64,000 nucleotides of DNA from Saxidomus purpurata (lineage: Eukaryota > Mollusca > Bivalvia > Venerida > Veneridae): positions 42,842,924 through 42,906,923 of the forward strand of contig JAFMSR010000014.1 in assembly GCA_022818135.1 (NCBI GenBank). Direction: 5' to 3'. A program made the translations under genes and the position numbers. This document shows positions 33,443 through 46,000 of this stretch, piece by piece; position 1 is the stretch's first letter, and the number at the start of each line of letters is the position of its first letter. The notes beneath the pieces were generated by a model. That model had not been told where the DNA came from and ran no database searches. It was given only the letters and a program-made list of their open reading frames with translations.

Positions 33443-34335
33443 AAAATCTTATTACCCTAAGTAGTGTTTACCGTATTATTCTTTATGTATGTAAGTATTG
33501 TGTTTGTGACATGTGAATCGACATTCTAAAAAACACGTATATACCATATTGTATAATTTCTTTGCATGACTTCATTCAGACACGCAAAACCTTTGAATTC
33601 CGTCTTTTATGTTTTATTGCCACAACTGTGCATACTTCTGTAAGAGGCATGTTTCAGATTTTATAATGATATAATATTAATTACCTAAACGTTTTGCAAT
33701 CAAAATTTCATAAAGTACGCATTATAAAGCATCTATTAATTGCTGAATATGCGATATAAAAGGTTTATAAGCGTTCGTGTTAACGACTTTGTAAATATTA
33801 TTTAATGAGCATTTTCTGTTGAAATGGTTATGGATGGTTTAAGGTTGAACAGTTGAAGGCAACATAAAAGAATATTATTTCACATGTGCAATGCTTGATA
33901 ATTACCAGCTACTATTCTGTAAATATCTGCCATGCAAATATCACAAAGGATAATGTTCGGAAAACGTGAAAAAAATACTGCCTGTTTGTTTCCTGCAGGG
34001 CTTTATTTCTGGAAAAATATATGTAATAGACATACGAATTAACTTGTATGAGATGAGATGAGATGTTAGGCCTACTTCTGTGTATTCGTTTTCAAAAGGG
34101 GTCCAACTGTGAACATAATTAGATTACATGTTATATATACTGTCTACTTAAATACTTCATATTGCTCATTATGGTTGTTATTGTAATTATAATTTTTTAT
34201 TATTTTCATTACTATTATTATTCTTATTGTATTTATTATTTTGTGCTGAACTAGTCTTATATCTATCCCAAATTAATAACAACAACATATTATCATTATT
34301 ATCTTATCATTCTTAAATTAATAATCATTATACAA

Positions 34336-34379
<44 letters not shown>
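34336..34379. repeat. (ATT)n microsatellite
   Basis: Uninterrupted ATT triplets in a wider ATT/TTA-rich tract from about 34180. Confidence 0.95.
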
Positions 34380-34381
<2 letters not shown>

Positions 34382-36268
34382 GAAAGTAGAGGTTAAACAG
34401 ACTGTTACACCTGCAGTTTCTAATATCCAACGTTTCATGTCATAGTAAGGGTTAAGGGTTTGTAGAATTGAGAATTTGGAGGGGCCGGAATGTCGTAATA
34501 TACCTATAACGGACCTTTAGACTGTGTCAGTTCGTGTCATTCTAGATCATGCAAAGAAACGTTTTTTCAAATACTGATATGTCTAACGTTGTATGTAGAA
34601 AATCGACGTATTACGATACTGCATAATTATATTATTTTTTATTTTACGATATGAATGATTTGATAATATGAAATAATCATCGCAGTCACATGGTGTCAAC
34701 TGGGGCGATAAAATGGTCATTTTACATGGTAAAAAGTTACTACTTTCCAATGAATCGCACGAGTATTGTCACCAAATATGAAAAGCGTAGATTAGATGAT
34801 TGATCGATTTATTGATTGATTGTTCGATCGATCTTAAATAGTTATATTATTTATTGAATCATTAACTTATTTATTATATGATCAAAGGGAAGTAACTCAT
34901 CCATGCTATTATCTGGTGGATTACTGTAATAACAACATTAATTAATGTTATTTTTCAGATACATGTAGATATTTCATTAAACCCAACAATTAAATAGGAC
35001 TCAACATAACACTTTAATATTAACAAGCAATTTTCTTCATCTACATCTGATTTTAGTTAATTCGCGGATTTAGTTGTACAATTTCCTCAAAGCGTAACAT
35101 ATGGTACAGCGAATGTTCCGCAGATTTAAACACCTATTTAAATGACTTTTCCGCACATGATCAACATTTCGGAAGAAAATTGCAATACCATAAAAACGTC
35201 ACATATCAGATTTTTTCTATAAATCAAAAGAAAAAAAATCAAATTATTCTCCTCATAACATTTTATATGAAATTACTGATGTTTACCCTTTTATCAATAG
35301 TAAATTTGATATGAAAATCTTGGGTCACATTCTAACATATGATTCACTTGCCATTTATAATCGGAGCGCTCATAATTTTGCAATAAAATGTGAGAAATTG
35401 ATATAGAATTTCTCTAAACGATAATTGCATGTGTTGTATTGGTTTCAGGCAGGGGTACCCCTCGGCTCATTTGCTGTTATGATTTATAGCTTTAAAAAGC
35501 ACCACCCATATTTCAGCACATTTAACAAAAGATATGGTTTCGATTTAAACAGGGGTCCCGAACATAACTTCCCAATCTTCATCAAATATCGTTTTTGTAT
35601 ATGTTTATACGTTTCTACAGGGGTCGTTAATGTTATCAGTTTGTGGCTAATGTATGAAATAAATGTCCAATCTTCTTTGTGATACTATCGCCTATATCAA
35701 ATGTCCATTTATGCCAAATATATCACACCTTGATGAAGGTTGGGATAAGTGACCCGTATCTAGAAAACATCGATATAATAAAAATGGGCATATTAATATT
35801 AATGATAAAGTAGTTTCCTAAAGAAAAATATTTCTGCGTGCATAATGCATTTCATTGTTGCTGTACCCACGGTTTCCAGATTTTGACACAAGGCGTTTTA
35901 AAACATTAACCTAATTTAAGACATGAAAAGAGAAACCAACAATCGCCACAAGAAATGAAGAAGGCTGTTTGGGTAGAATATAATTGCTTTATATACGAGA
36001 ACTTAACTCCGCAACGTTCGTCGTAAGAAGAGATAATTTGTCAGTGCCATATGTTAATTTTCTCTCCAGCTACTCAATACATGTATTAACAATAGCTATA
36101 ACTTATGTAACGAATATCCCCATTAATACTGCAGATGGTGCTCTGCATAAGAAACCAAGTGGGTCAATTGTTAGTTGTAGTTGTTGTAGTTCTAATTTCC
36201 CCTTAATTTCCAAATTCTTTGTACATATTTCGAATAAATGCATTAGATTCGTCAAAAGGCACCTTGTC

Positions 36269-36367
36269 TTGCACACAGCAATCGGAACTCCTCGGGTAAC
36301 TCCGTCATCCTTTATCATCACTGGTGAAGCATTCATAACCGAGGAGTTCCGATTGTTGCACACAGCA
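36269..36367. mobile_element. Foldback element with 12-base direct repeats
   Basis: Arms CAATCGGAACTCCTCGG (36279-36295) and its exact reverse complement (36339-36355) enclose a 43-base loop. The 12-mer TTGCACACAGCA occurs at 36269-36280, overlapping the left arm by two bases, and again at 36356-36367 right after the right arm. The layout looks like a small insertion with a target duplication. Confidence 0.6.
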
Positions 36368-37587
36368 GCGATGGTGACGTCACTGTTGGTAAGGCCCTTA
36401 TTGGATTATATTCACAACTTCTTTTGGGTCTCGAATCACTGATCTGACCTTACGTTACGACTGTCGCGCAGTAAAAATTAGTTCAAATTACCAACAAAAT
36501 AGTCCTATGACGCCATATGCATTTTATTTTGCATTGTCATGCGGTGCAATATAGATTTAATACTTAAGATTATTATCCGATGAGATCACTATTTACTCGA
36601 ATTTCGAATAAATGCACTCTTGTCTTCGTATGCAAAACTCATGCAAAACAGGTCGTTTTTCAGTGAAACGTTTTCTCGTGTGTACAAAAGAAACAAAATT
36701 TGCAGTGTTTATTCTGTTCGTGACTGTTATAAGGGAAAATTATGACAAAACTAGCTATTATGCACAATTTGCAGTAGATCTAACACATCACTGTCGAGAC
36801 TGAAATTTCTTGATAGCCGAGATAAATCTATTTTATTTCTTGACCTACTGAAGCTTCTCGTGTAAACTATAAATATGATAAATGTAAGATTCTAACGCAC
36901 CAACTTTGTAACGTCGATTCTGATTGGTTACGTCATTTGAATTTGCGACGGTTAAATCACGTATGTACAGTCGAAATATATAACGGTGTTTTTATTATCA
37001 CATTTAAACACATTGTACGTTAGAATAGTGTTAACTGTTTAGTCGCGACCGTATATGGTTTAAATGATCGCAAAAAAGTTTTAACAACTTCGGCTAACGC
37101 CGTCACCGTTAAAAATACTTGCAACCATTAAAAACTGTATACAGTCGCAAAAATCTAGATTACAAAACAGTCTCCCCGACAATTGCGTAATTCTTACGGG
37201 TGATTTAATCTGAAATAACCTACGTTTTGACACGCGAGCCGTTACGACGTCATAAATAACGTCAAATTTTGCCTTATGACGCACTTATAAATGTCCGCGC
37301 AAAATATTGCACGTTGCATTTTTATCCTTTGGAGGATATTTAGTCATGTCGTTCAGCTGCTTAGTCATAAACCACAAGTTCTTTTGTTGTAAAGCACTAC
37401 ATCTATAGTTTTTTCTTTGGGTATACGGGCGGAGAGCTGTTATCTTAAACAACCGTGTCTCAATTACCAAAATAGTTCTTAGACATTGACAGGAAAAAAT
37501 AATTTCGGATTAGAGATGTGAACATACCGGTAGTATGGAATTTTGTTTAAAGATATCAATCAAAGGTCATATGTTAAAATAGATATA

Positions 37588-37760
37588 CAGTAAAACTTCG
37601 TTAACTCGAGCATCGATAACTCGAGAACCCCGGATAACTCGAGGACTCATGTCGGTCCCGGCAATTTTGCCTATATGTTTAACCAGAAAATACTATCGAT
37701 AACTCGAGCATCGATAACTCGAGAACCCCGGATAACTCGAGGAACACCTGTGGTCCCGCC
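37588..37760. mobile_element. Pogo-like element end with internal duplication (CTCGAG subfamily)
   Basis: Starts TA|CAGTAAAACTTCGTTAACTC. A 35-base unit beginning CATCGATAACTCGAGAACCC is identical at 37611-37645 and 37709-37743, each followed by GGTCCCG, so a segment of about 98 bases is duplicated in tandem. I see no matching inverted right end, so the copy may be truncated. TAACTCGAG appears six times. Confidence 0.65.
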
Positions 37761-38842
37761 AGTTAGATTTCTTACTAAATTACCTGCGGCAACTCGAGGT
37801 CACTGATTATCGATTTTTCTACTCCGATGGTGCTCATTTTTTGACACGTCATGGGAAAATTTAAAATGTTTTCGCACTTTAAATCGTCTTAAATCATTGT
37901 AATTACAGCCACTTGTTACTTTTTATTGAATAAGAAGAAAATAAAGAACTTTGTTTGCGAGTTTTTAATTCGAGCTTAAGGATGGAAGATGGAAATTTTG
38001 AGTCTGGGTGACTTTTGATGATAAAACTTGAGAGAAAATCCCAAACTGCTATTCTTTCTAGAATTATAGAAATAAACACGAATAGATTATAGAAATAAAA
38101 TAAGCGAAGAACCCGATCCCGGGGATAAGTAGCTAGATCGGACAAGCAGAAAACAAAACGGACGAAATGAAGTTGGGACGAAGACCTTGGTTTAAATACA
38201 ATGCCTCATGGAGTTAAAGGGTTTGACTGAGAATGTGCCTTTTCTAAGTTTCAAAGCTGTTTCATGCTTCTTTTGCCTATCGAAACTTATAAATTTCCTG
38301 GTCGGTACACCGGTACCCCCCCCTCTACTCAAAATATTGCTTTCATGCGATTGCTTTTATACTCCGGTTGCCACATGATTCTAAAATATAATGACAACGT
38401 GCCACATCCTAGCTTTTTACAAAGCTACTACAAGTGATCAAAGAGAGACAACCTGAATTGGTACAAACAGATATTATACGGACCATGGTACACGCTTGCT
38501 CTGAAAAATACTCGCTTGGATACAAAAGTCTACTGTATCCGAAGTTCAAAATGATGTTTTACAAAGATATATACCATGCATACTAGCTGTCAGCTTGTTT
38601 TTTACTGTTTGCGGAGCGGACTTTCACTGAGGTCCAAACCATTTTCTACATGCTATTTTTGAAAAAAAAAACTTTAATTAAAATAAACTTTGTTTCTGTA
38701 TACCAGTACAGTAACAAGATAAAATAAAATATTACTAATCTTATAACGTCTGTCCAATCCAAAGTAATGATATATGCGCGTCTCCGGATAACAGATGACA
38801 AAAATATAACCGGCATTAGTCGTCAATAATTTAAAAACAAAG
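37761..38842. other. Region upstream of FAM136A
   Basis: No gene seen. The last 100 bases contain the probable FAM136A promoter and leader. There is no TATA box at the right spacing and no CpG-rich block. The 80-codon minus frame at 37903-38145 is unrecognised. Confidence 0.5.
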
Positions 38843-38926
38843 ATGGAGGACATCAGCTATCGCGTGCAAAATGAAGCTACGAAAGTTTTTACAGATTTAG
38901 ATAAAGAAGTTCTCCGTAAAATGCAG
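38843..38926 (+). CDS. FAM136A: FAM136A exon 1
   Basis: 28 codons, starting MEDISYRVQNEATK and ending VLRKMQ before GTAAATG. The RKMQ ending is conserved with vertebrate FAM136A. Confidence 0.92.
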
Positions 38927-40883
38927 GTAAATGTTGTTAGAAATATTCGTTGACCGTTTGTAATGCAGATTAAAGCAATGACAACGAATAAGAAGCAATA
39001 AACTAACGGTTCGTGTTCTTAAAGTTGAAATTTCGGATATATATCCATTTCGGATAAAATGACATTCAATCCACTTTTAGTGAAGTAAATGATTTACAAG
39101 TCTGATACCAGTTGAAAGAAAGTGATATGAAATGAATGCTCTCTTCAGAAAATAATTCAGTTGCAGAAAAAATTTTTTAAGGAGTAAATTATTATTATTA
39201 CATAATTGACCTTGAGCGACCATGCCATTCTTGCAAGTTGCATCAGTCCTATTATATATTTCAAATACAATAATATATTGTGTTTAGTAGGTGTGCAAGT
39301 CTAGATATGCATATTATGTAAAGTCATTTGTAATATCTGTTCAGTCTAAACCAATGATGAATGTGCTTATGACTATAGAAATAAACAAGTCACTAAATGT
39401 ATTAAACGGTTAACATACAAGCACAATTAGCACAGGAATCCTTATTTTATCTTATTAAATCAAGTTAAATGGAGGAGTATTAGAAATTTCCCAGAGGATG
39501 CATGTAGAGGATCTAGGAGGTGCCCTTTACTCATCTTTCCATTGGTAAAATTTCACATTCAAGTCAATCTGAAGTCACATCACTTCATCAGATCCGGTTA
39601 CTTACTTTACATCAATTAACGACGGAGGTGTCACCTACCCCTATTCATTTTTTCTTTGCTATTTATGTAGTGTAAGCCAAATATTTTGTGGTTATTTCAG
39701 GCTGATATGCACAGATGTAGCGCAAACTGTTGTGAGAATAAAACGGCTTCAATAGATGATGTACAACGGTGTGTAGAAAACTGCTCTGGGCCATTATCTA
39801 GAGCTCAGAATTATATGCAACAGGAAGTGGAACACTTCCAGGTAAATGCTGGACTCTGTGTAATGTAAAACTCTATTCTGAATGGTCAACTCACTTAAGT
39901 TACCACCTGCCTTTAGCATCCAATAATGATGTATCCCAGTTAGCCATTTTTATACCTGTATTATGCAGTCACTTTCTTTGAAGTGGCCACTTTTGATGTG
40001 TCTATTTGTAGGCTGCTTATATCAGATTAGACTGATATTTAATCCTGAAACAAGGCTTGGAAAGGACACTTCTTTCATGCTCAACACTGAGATTGTTTTT
40101 AGTTAAACGGGCAGATTATGTACAATGTGTTATATTGATGAAATTGGATTTCACAAGTACAGTCATACCTATGAATAAAGACCACTGTTTGGAAGCTACA
40201 AATGTGGTCTTTGTTTGCAGGTGGTCTTGATTCACAGGTGTTTCTACTATAGATGAATAGTGTAATGTGATCTTCCTGCTGGTCTTTATTTGGAGGTGGT
40301 CTTTAACACATATTTGACTGTATTGTTAACTGCACTAGAAATACTTTGTAGACGGTCAAGATTCCATTTGTACTTATTACTTCCTTTACAATGAGATTTC
40401 ACAATGCAATAAGATTTGTTAAATACAGTGTGTGTTTTTGTATGGTGGTTACATTGATGGTATCTGCTATTGTCACAGTTTCACGAAATATAGTCACATA
40501 AACTAGATGCCAGTAGATGATACTTTACAATTAAGTTATAAGGAATTCAATTAATAAGTTTGGCTAATGTCAACAAATTAGAAGTTTACCAATGTCAACA
40601 AGTTAAGGTTAGGCCAAAGATTTCATTTTTCTGTAAAGTTTTCAAGATTAAGCCCTTATCGTTAAAGCTATCTTCAACTTGTTTTCAGAACCGTTTGAAC
40701 AGATGTGCGATGGATTGCCAAGACAAAGTGCGTGACAAATTGACCGCAGACGTTTCTGAGACACAGAAATTACACCTACGTGAAGAAATGGAATCTTGTG
40801 TAAAAAGATGTGCAGACGAACATATAAAGAAATTGCCAGATCTCTCTAAAAAATTGAAGTCTTATATATCTAGTATGAAATAG
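38843..40883 (+). CDS. FAM136A: FAM136A, mitochondrial twin-CX3C protein
   Basis: Three exons (38843-38926, 39701-39841, 40689-40883) encode 139 residues; vertebrate FAM136A has about 138. Both introns are phase 0 with consensus GT/AG. The protein carries two twin-CX3C pairs: CSANC (34-38) with CVENC (52-56), and CAMDC (81-85) with CVKRC (112-116). Such pairs form disulphide-linked helical hairpins and are typical of proteins imported into the mitochondrial intermembrane space by the MIA40 relay. No signal peptide or membrane segment is visible. Known FAM136A localises to mitochondria; its molecular role is not well settled. The ATG at 38843 matches the family N terminus and lies 28 codons before the first junction. 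The gene is convergent with DYNC2I2. Confidence 0.95.
39701..39841 (+). CDS. FAM136A: FAM136A exon 2
   Basis: 47 codons between GTTATTTCAG and GTAAATG. Carries the first twin-CX3C pair, with an extra Cys at position 39 directly after the first motif (CSANCC). Vertebrate orthologues also have it. Confidence 0.95.
40160..40320. mobile_element. Pogo-like MITE, AAAGACCAC subfamily, copy in FAM136A intron 2
   Basis: TA|CAGTCATACCTATGAATAAAG at the left and GGTGGTCTTTAACACATATTTGACTG|TA at the right form imperfect terminal inverted repeats. Further GGTCTTT motifs lie inside. 161 bases, no reading frame. Related copies are at 41990, 46734 and 63838. Confidence 0.75.
40689..40883 (+). CDS. FAM136A: FAM136A exon 3
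   Basis: Encodes residues 76-139 and the TAG stop, including the second twin-CX3C pair and a Lys-rich tail. A longer open frame begins upstream in the intron at 40560, but TTGTTTTCAG at 40679-40688 is a good acceptor and the frame joins exon 2 correctly. Confidence 0.95.
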   Translation, partial: NRLNRCAMDCQDKVRDKLTADVSETQKLHLREEMESCVKRCADEHIKKLPDLSKKLKSYISSMK

Positions 40884-42960
40884 TAACAACAAATTAGTTA
40901 GCTGTGTTGAAAATAGTTTAATAAGAGTGTTCCAGAATTATCTGCGGGATGTTTGGATGGGAAAGGAGGCATGCAAAGGCTTTCTGGATAAGGAGATTGA
41001 TGAAACTGTTTTATGTAATTCTAGTTTATACTTTACTTAAAAATACTACTTAAAAAGGTGGTTCATTTATAAAGGTGATGTGGTTCTTGCCAGACTAGTA
41101 TACAAATATATTTAAAATAAGCTTAATTCAGGAAAAGTACTTCTCTCTTCTGAATTTTATCTTAAAATACACTGTGAATTATATATCTAGCACAAACCTT
41201 AATTCCCTTAAATTTACAAAGTCTTTTTCAGTCCAAGCAAAACCTCACTCTGTTTGGATGAGGACCTTTGTGCAAACATACCGATGGTGGTAACAAAAAT
41301 TTTCTAAGGTACATGCATGTTTTAAAGCATGTACATCTCATTATTGTTAGAACTGAACGTTCCATGTTCTTATTTTCCCGTGCATAAATTTGAGTCACAC
41401 TTTAAGTTGTACCTTTTGAAATGTTTTATGTGTAACTGAATAATTTTAAGCTCCACTTAAATGGCATCATCATTAACATTCAGGGAGTAGTCAAAACAGT
41501 TTTGTGTCCCCTTAGTCCTACCGTAGTCTGGCGAATAAATATCATGTTGTCTAGTTTTCTTCCGGTGATATCGGGAAATTCTAGGAAGTTGGTTGTGTGC
41601 AAAAGTCTAATTGCAACGGACTTAGGCAACTTGGATTTAAATAAAATGTATAGTGGATAATATAAATGTTACCATGGTTACTGACAGTATCCTCTCCTAA
41701 CAGTACTATGTACAATTAACTCGGACATCTTTTTGCATCTACACTTGTATCAACAATTCATTTGCATCAATGAACTATGGCAAAGAAGAACAAATGTCTA
41801 CTATTTCAAATTGCATTTTATAAAATGTATACAGAACATTAATAAATATTTGAAATATCACATTTTGTCATCTTTCAGTCAAAGGGAGATAACACATTTT
41901 TGAAAACCAAAAGGAATAAAAGTGAACAATTTAAGCTGGTATATCTGGTAAATAACTCTATAACAGTCATTTATGCCTTTCTTTTATTATTAGTAAAACC
42001 TGTGCACAAAGACCACTGACTGAAAGATGATGGTGGTCTTTGTTGACAGGTGGTCTGTACTCATGTGTTTCTACAATAACACATGGTTTTGTCCCTACTG
42101 GTCTTCATTCGTATGGAGGTCTTTATTCAGAGATGGTCTTGAACACAGGTTTGACTGTATGATTCTACACTAACTAATGTCACAAAGTGTTCCTTTTTTT
42201 GCAGTATTATTAAAGAAAAGTGCTATATTTTAGCATGTACTTTCAATTTAAAAGCAATGTACGGAACTACATTGTATATTTTGTACAAATAATTGTCCAT
42301 TTCATTGGTTAAACATATTTCTTGGTAATATAAGTGTTTCAAGTAACTGAAACATTCAAAAGTAATTATTGGCCTTCAAAATCCTGAGATACTATACAAG
42401 TGGCCCCTCTATTGGAATAGGTTTGCATAAAGTATACTTATTTGAGGTGATATTAATCGCATCCTTTTCGAAGAAAACTTATCTCTTGAAACTTCTATAG
42501 TAACTAACGTTACAAATCAAAACAGACGAGTGAATAAATTGTACAACATATTACTCTAAGTGATGATCAAATACCACCTAGTTTCTATGTCTTAAGAGAT
42601 TCTCATTAAAACAAACATCATAATAATCAATAGAAAGGACAGATGCTACAAAAAACAAGATTGGTCAGTACTACAATCCCTGTAAGCTCCATTACAACAA
42701 AATATCACAGTTTGAAATGTAACGTCTACTAGCCTGTATTAACGGGTAGAAGTTTGGACGGAGGTCATTCAATTTGCGCATCACTTTCACATGGAGCTGT
42801 TTGAGTTTCAGACTAGATCTTGCATCAGGAAGAAATCTCTAATGTTCAACCAGCGTAGCTACACTTTGTTCATATCCCATCTAGTGAATGATCTTATAAG
42901 CAAGACTTGAAAAACTGTGTCTTGGGCCCTATTAAGTTCCTAGCTGTGTTAGATAAATGT
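40884..42960. other. Intergenic region between convergent FAM136A and DYNC2I2
   Basis: About 2.1 kb between two stop codons. It should hold the FAM136A 3' UTR; AATAAA-type signals occur near 41839 and 41910. One pogo-like copy lies at 41990-42157. No other gene is seen. Confidence 0.7.
41990..42157. mobile_element. Pogo-like MITE, AAAGACCAC subfamily
   Basis: Left end eroded (TAGTAAAACCTGTGCACAAA then GACCACTG). Right end GGTCTTGAACACAGGTTTGACTG next to TA. Internal GGTGGTCT motifs match the copy at 40160. Confidence 0.7.
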
Positions 42961-43090
42961 TTATTCTGCCGACACGTTCACCAGGCTGCCTATGAACTCC
43001 GCCTCTTTGCCCGTGGCTGTTCGAAGATTTGAACTTAATTTAAACACTTGGATAAAACCCGCTCCATCTCCAGTAGCTAACAGCTGTTTT
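42961..43090 (-). CDS. DYNC2I2: DYNC2I2 exon 11 (last)
   Basis: Residues 454-496: the last WD strand ([19 protein letters not shown]) and a short acidic tail ending VSAE. The TAA stop sits inside an AATAAA hexamer. Confidence 0.93.
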
Positions 43091-46000
43091 CTGAAAATAA
43101 ACAAAAATGGTACAAATTCGTAACTTCCATATAAGATGATGTTTTGCCAAATGTGTACCCCTTTATAAGCAGTTGGCACAACCATGGTCCCTCTATGGAA
43201 AGTAAGACAACTTGCCATGATCTGTCCAATAGTAACCTAGCATGAGGATCACCGATTTGACTACTGACCATTATTACCATAAGAAAGACATTAAGCACCA
43301 GTTTATACTAACAGAAAACTTGCAAGTTTTGTAATTTGTAAGCAAGCCCTTTTGTAGCTAAATGGGCAGAATATCAAGTCTTTTATATAGATATTTTAGC
43401 AAGCTGAGTGAATTCAAGACGTGGTCCATTTGCAAAAACAAAGCCATGGAAAAACTCTCGCAGTACTCTTGAACAAAAATGTTTTGCTTCTAAAACCCTG
43501 TTTTAATGGTTTATAAATTTATGGGGTTTTTAAAACATTTGAAAGAGATGTACCTTTACATAAATTACAGCCGATATTTCAGTTATCACTATCTCTGTGT
43601 ATCATGGTATACTAACATCAAATTATTGTGTTAGAGAAATGGATATCCTATAATATATAATGTGCCCGGTACTTACTGTTGATGGTTAAACTGACAAGCA
43701 TAGACTGGTTGTTTATTTGGACTTGCCATCAATTTATGGACTGGTACCGTCTTTCCTTGCCTCAGGTCATAAATCAACAAGTTACCAGTCTGGGTGGTGG
43801 CTGCCATCACGGTGGCTTTAACTGGGGACCAGGTGGCTGAGTAGATATAGCCCTCTCCTGGTTCTATAGTTAACACAGGATTAGCCTGAAAATATACGTA
43901 CATTCCTTTAATGCAGATAGCGCAAAATGCAGATCTCCAAGAATTGGTTATCGAGAGAAGTAAGTTTATATAAATTGCAAGAACTTGTTTTACACATGAT
44001 TTAAAACAAATGGGTTAAAACTATACTTATATACAGACTGGTTGGTATTTATACAAGGACTATAAAAGGCCTTGTAACGCCTCTCTAAAACTAAGGCTCA
44101 CTTTTGGGACAACCATACCTGTAGTATACTATACAATCGTATACACTGGTCCATTCCTGCACTGATGAAGGCATTTCTATGGAAGGGAGAGCACTCTACA
44201 GCATATACTGGACCATGATGAGGGTTATAGGTGAAGGTCACAGGAGATCTTAGTGGAATAGATGATATCACATGACCTGTTAACAGAGAAAAAGCATGAA
44301 TCTTGTTCGGGTAAGAATGCTTAACTCATTCATTGTAAATTTATATACAAAGTCAGTGGTTCGGGCACATAAGTTCTTATGCACTTATAAATCCTCTGAG
44401 CTGAGGACTAGAGAGATGCATGCAACACCTCCTATGGTGGATTATTTTAATTTATTTAAACACTTAAACTTGCGAAAACTTATTGTCCTCTAACCGTGTG
44501 ATTTTATAGTGGTCTAACCTAACATTTTGCATCAGCTATAATATAGAAATAAACAAGTTGAATCCATTGGTTAGTTTATTTATTGAGACAGTATTTTCCA
44601 TTGGCGTGGTAAATTTGTATATAGTGAGGTGCCGCTCTTGTTCGTGCCACTTTAGTTTTTTATTGGAGACATGTCACAGCGTACATAAAATTTTGGCCGA
44701 GACACAATCTAAATAAACGCAAAAAAGGATATCCAAATGTATATAAAACTGATAATTTGATTAATTTTAAGGGTCTTACTTCCTGCAGGGGGACCCTGAG
44801 AGTTCATGGAACACTTAAAGATGACCCCAGGCTCTGACCCCACAATAAACATGTCTTTATCTTCACTATGGTATGACAAACATGTGACCCCTACTTCCTT
44901 GTCCCCTCGAACACCTTTCACCTTCATACGCCGTGGCAAACTTTGCGTCATTAACATGAAACTGCAAAATAAACCAATGTAAATACATGTATAGGCCAGG
45001 GTATTTGGTAATGATACTGGAATCACGAATGTAAATGTAAAATGAGAAAGATCAAAGAAATCATCAAGCAAAGTGCTTAGCTCAGTTAACAGAAATGATT
45101 CAGCTTAGCCATTTTGTTTCTGACAAAAACTTTGGGCTTCTAAGCCACTCTCATGAAAGTCATATGAAGCTATTTTTGGAATGTACAGGCACCTTGATAC
45201 AAAAGGTATTTGGTACATGAAGGAATAAGATGGAAATTCAAATGTGTATTTCTTGAGTATAAGCATACTTGTTCACTTTGGCAAAACAAGCAATGAACTT
45301 TTCATTATGCAACCTCTATACATTCTAAAACTAGCACTATTTGTAGTTCACTAAATTTTCCTGGGGGTACAAAATCAAGATCTGCGTAATGCAAACATAG
45401 AGTATCCCAAAAGTTATAGCCATCTTTGGTAAACATAGATATCAAATGTCTATAACATACCCGTCTTTGGGCAGTAATTTCTGTGCCTTTCTGTCAATTT
45501 TCCACTGTAAGATTTTACCATCAGCACTCGCACTGACCAGCTGAAATAAACAATGTATACTACAGTATAGACACCCTGATATGCCCTCATTTCTAAAATG
45601 GACTAGTCCACCATTCCATTTGGGACAGTACTATTAGTTTATAAGGGGTGCTCAGCTAAAATACTAGTATACAAACTGAATAGTGAACAGTGCAGATCAT
45701 GATCAGATCTCATGGATGTGCAGACTGATCATAATCTGCACTGATCAGAAAGCAAAAATCACTCGCTACCAGCAAGGTAACCTGCTATGAAAGCAAAATC
45801 TGTTTTTGCCATAACAAATAATCTGAGAAAATGAAATGTACACTCATTATATACAGTTAATGATGGATATGTAATAGAAAAACATACATATATTTTCTTT
45901 CCTTTAGCATCTGTTATCCAGTACACCTTTGATACTGGTTCTTGATGTGCATCTTCTCCGAGACCAGATGTGGCTATCAGCATATCATCTTCCCTGCTCA

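Larger units (their letters stand above)
32331..37587. other. Gene-free region between Msx and FAM136A, part 3
   Basis: No recognised gene. It holds a duplicated CRE-bearing unit (33271-33442), ATT microsatellite (34336-34379), a foldback with flanking direct repeats (36269-36367) and several ACGTCA sites between 36900 and 37290. The 152-codon frame at 35984-36442 is the longest unassigned one. It overlaps an 86-codon frame on the other strand and runs through the foldback, so I do not call it a gene. Confidence 0.6.

Noticed and set aside
35984..36442. 152-codon + frame and the 86-codon - frame inside it
   Set aside because: Both pass through the foldback element, resemble nothing known and compete with each other. 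The openness is probably chance.
40560..40883. 107-codon frame as a separate gene
   Set aside because: Its first part is intron. Only the segment after the acceptor at 40688 is FAM136A exon 3.
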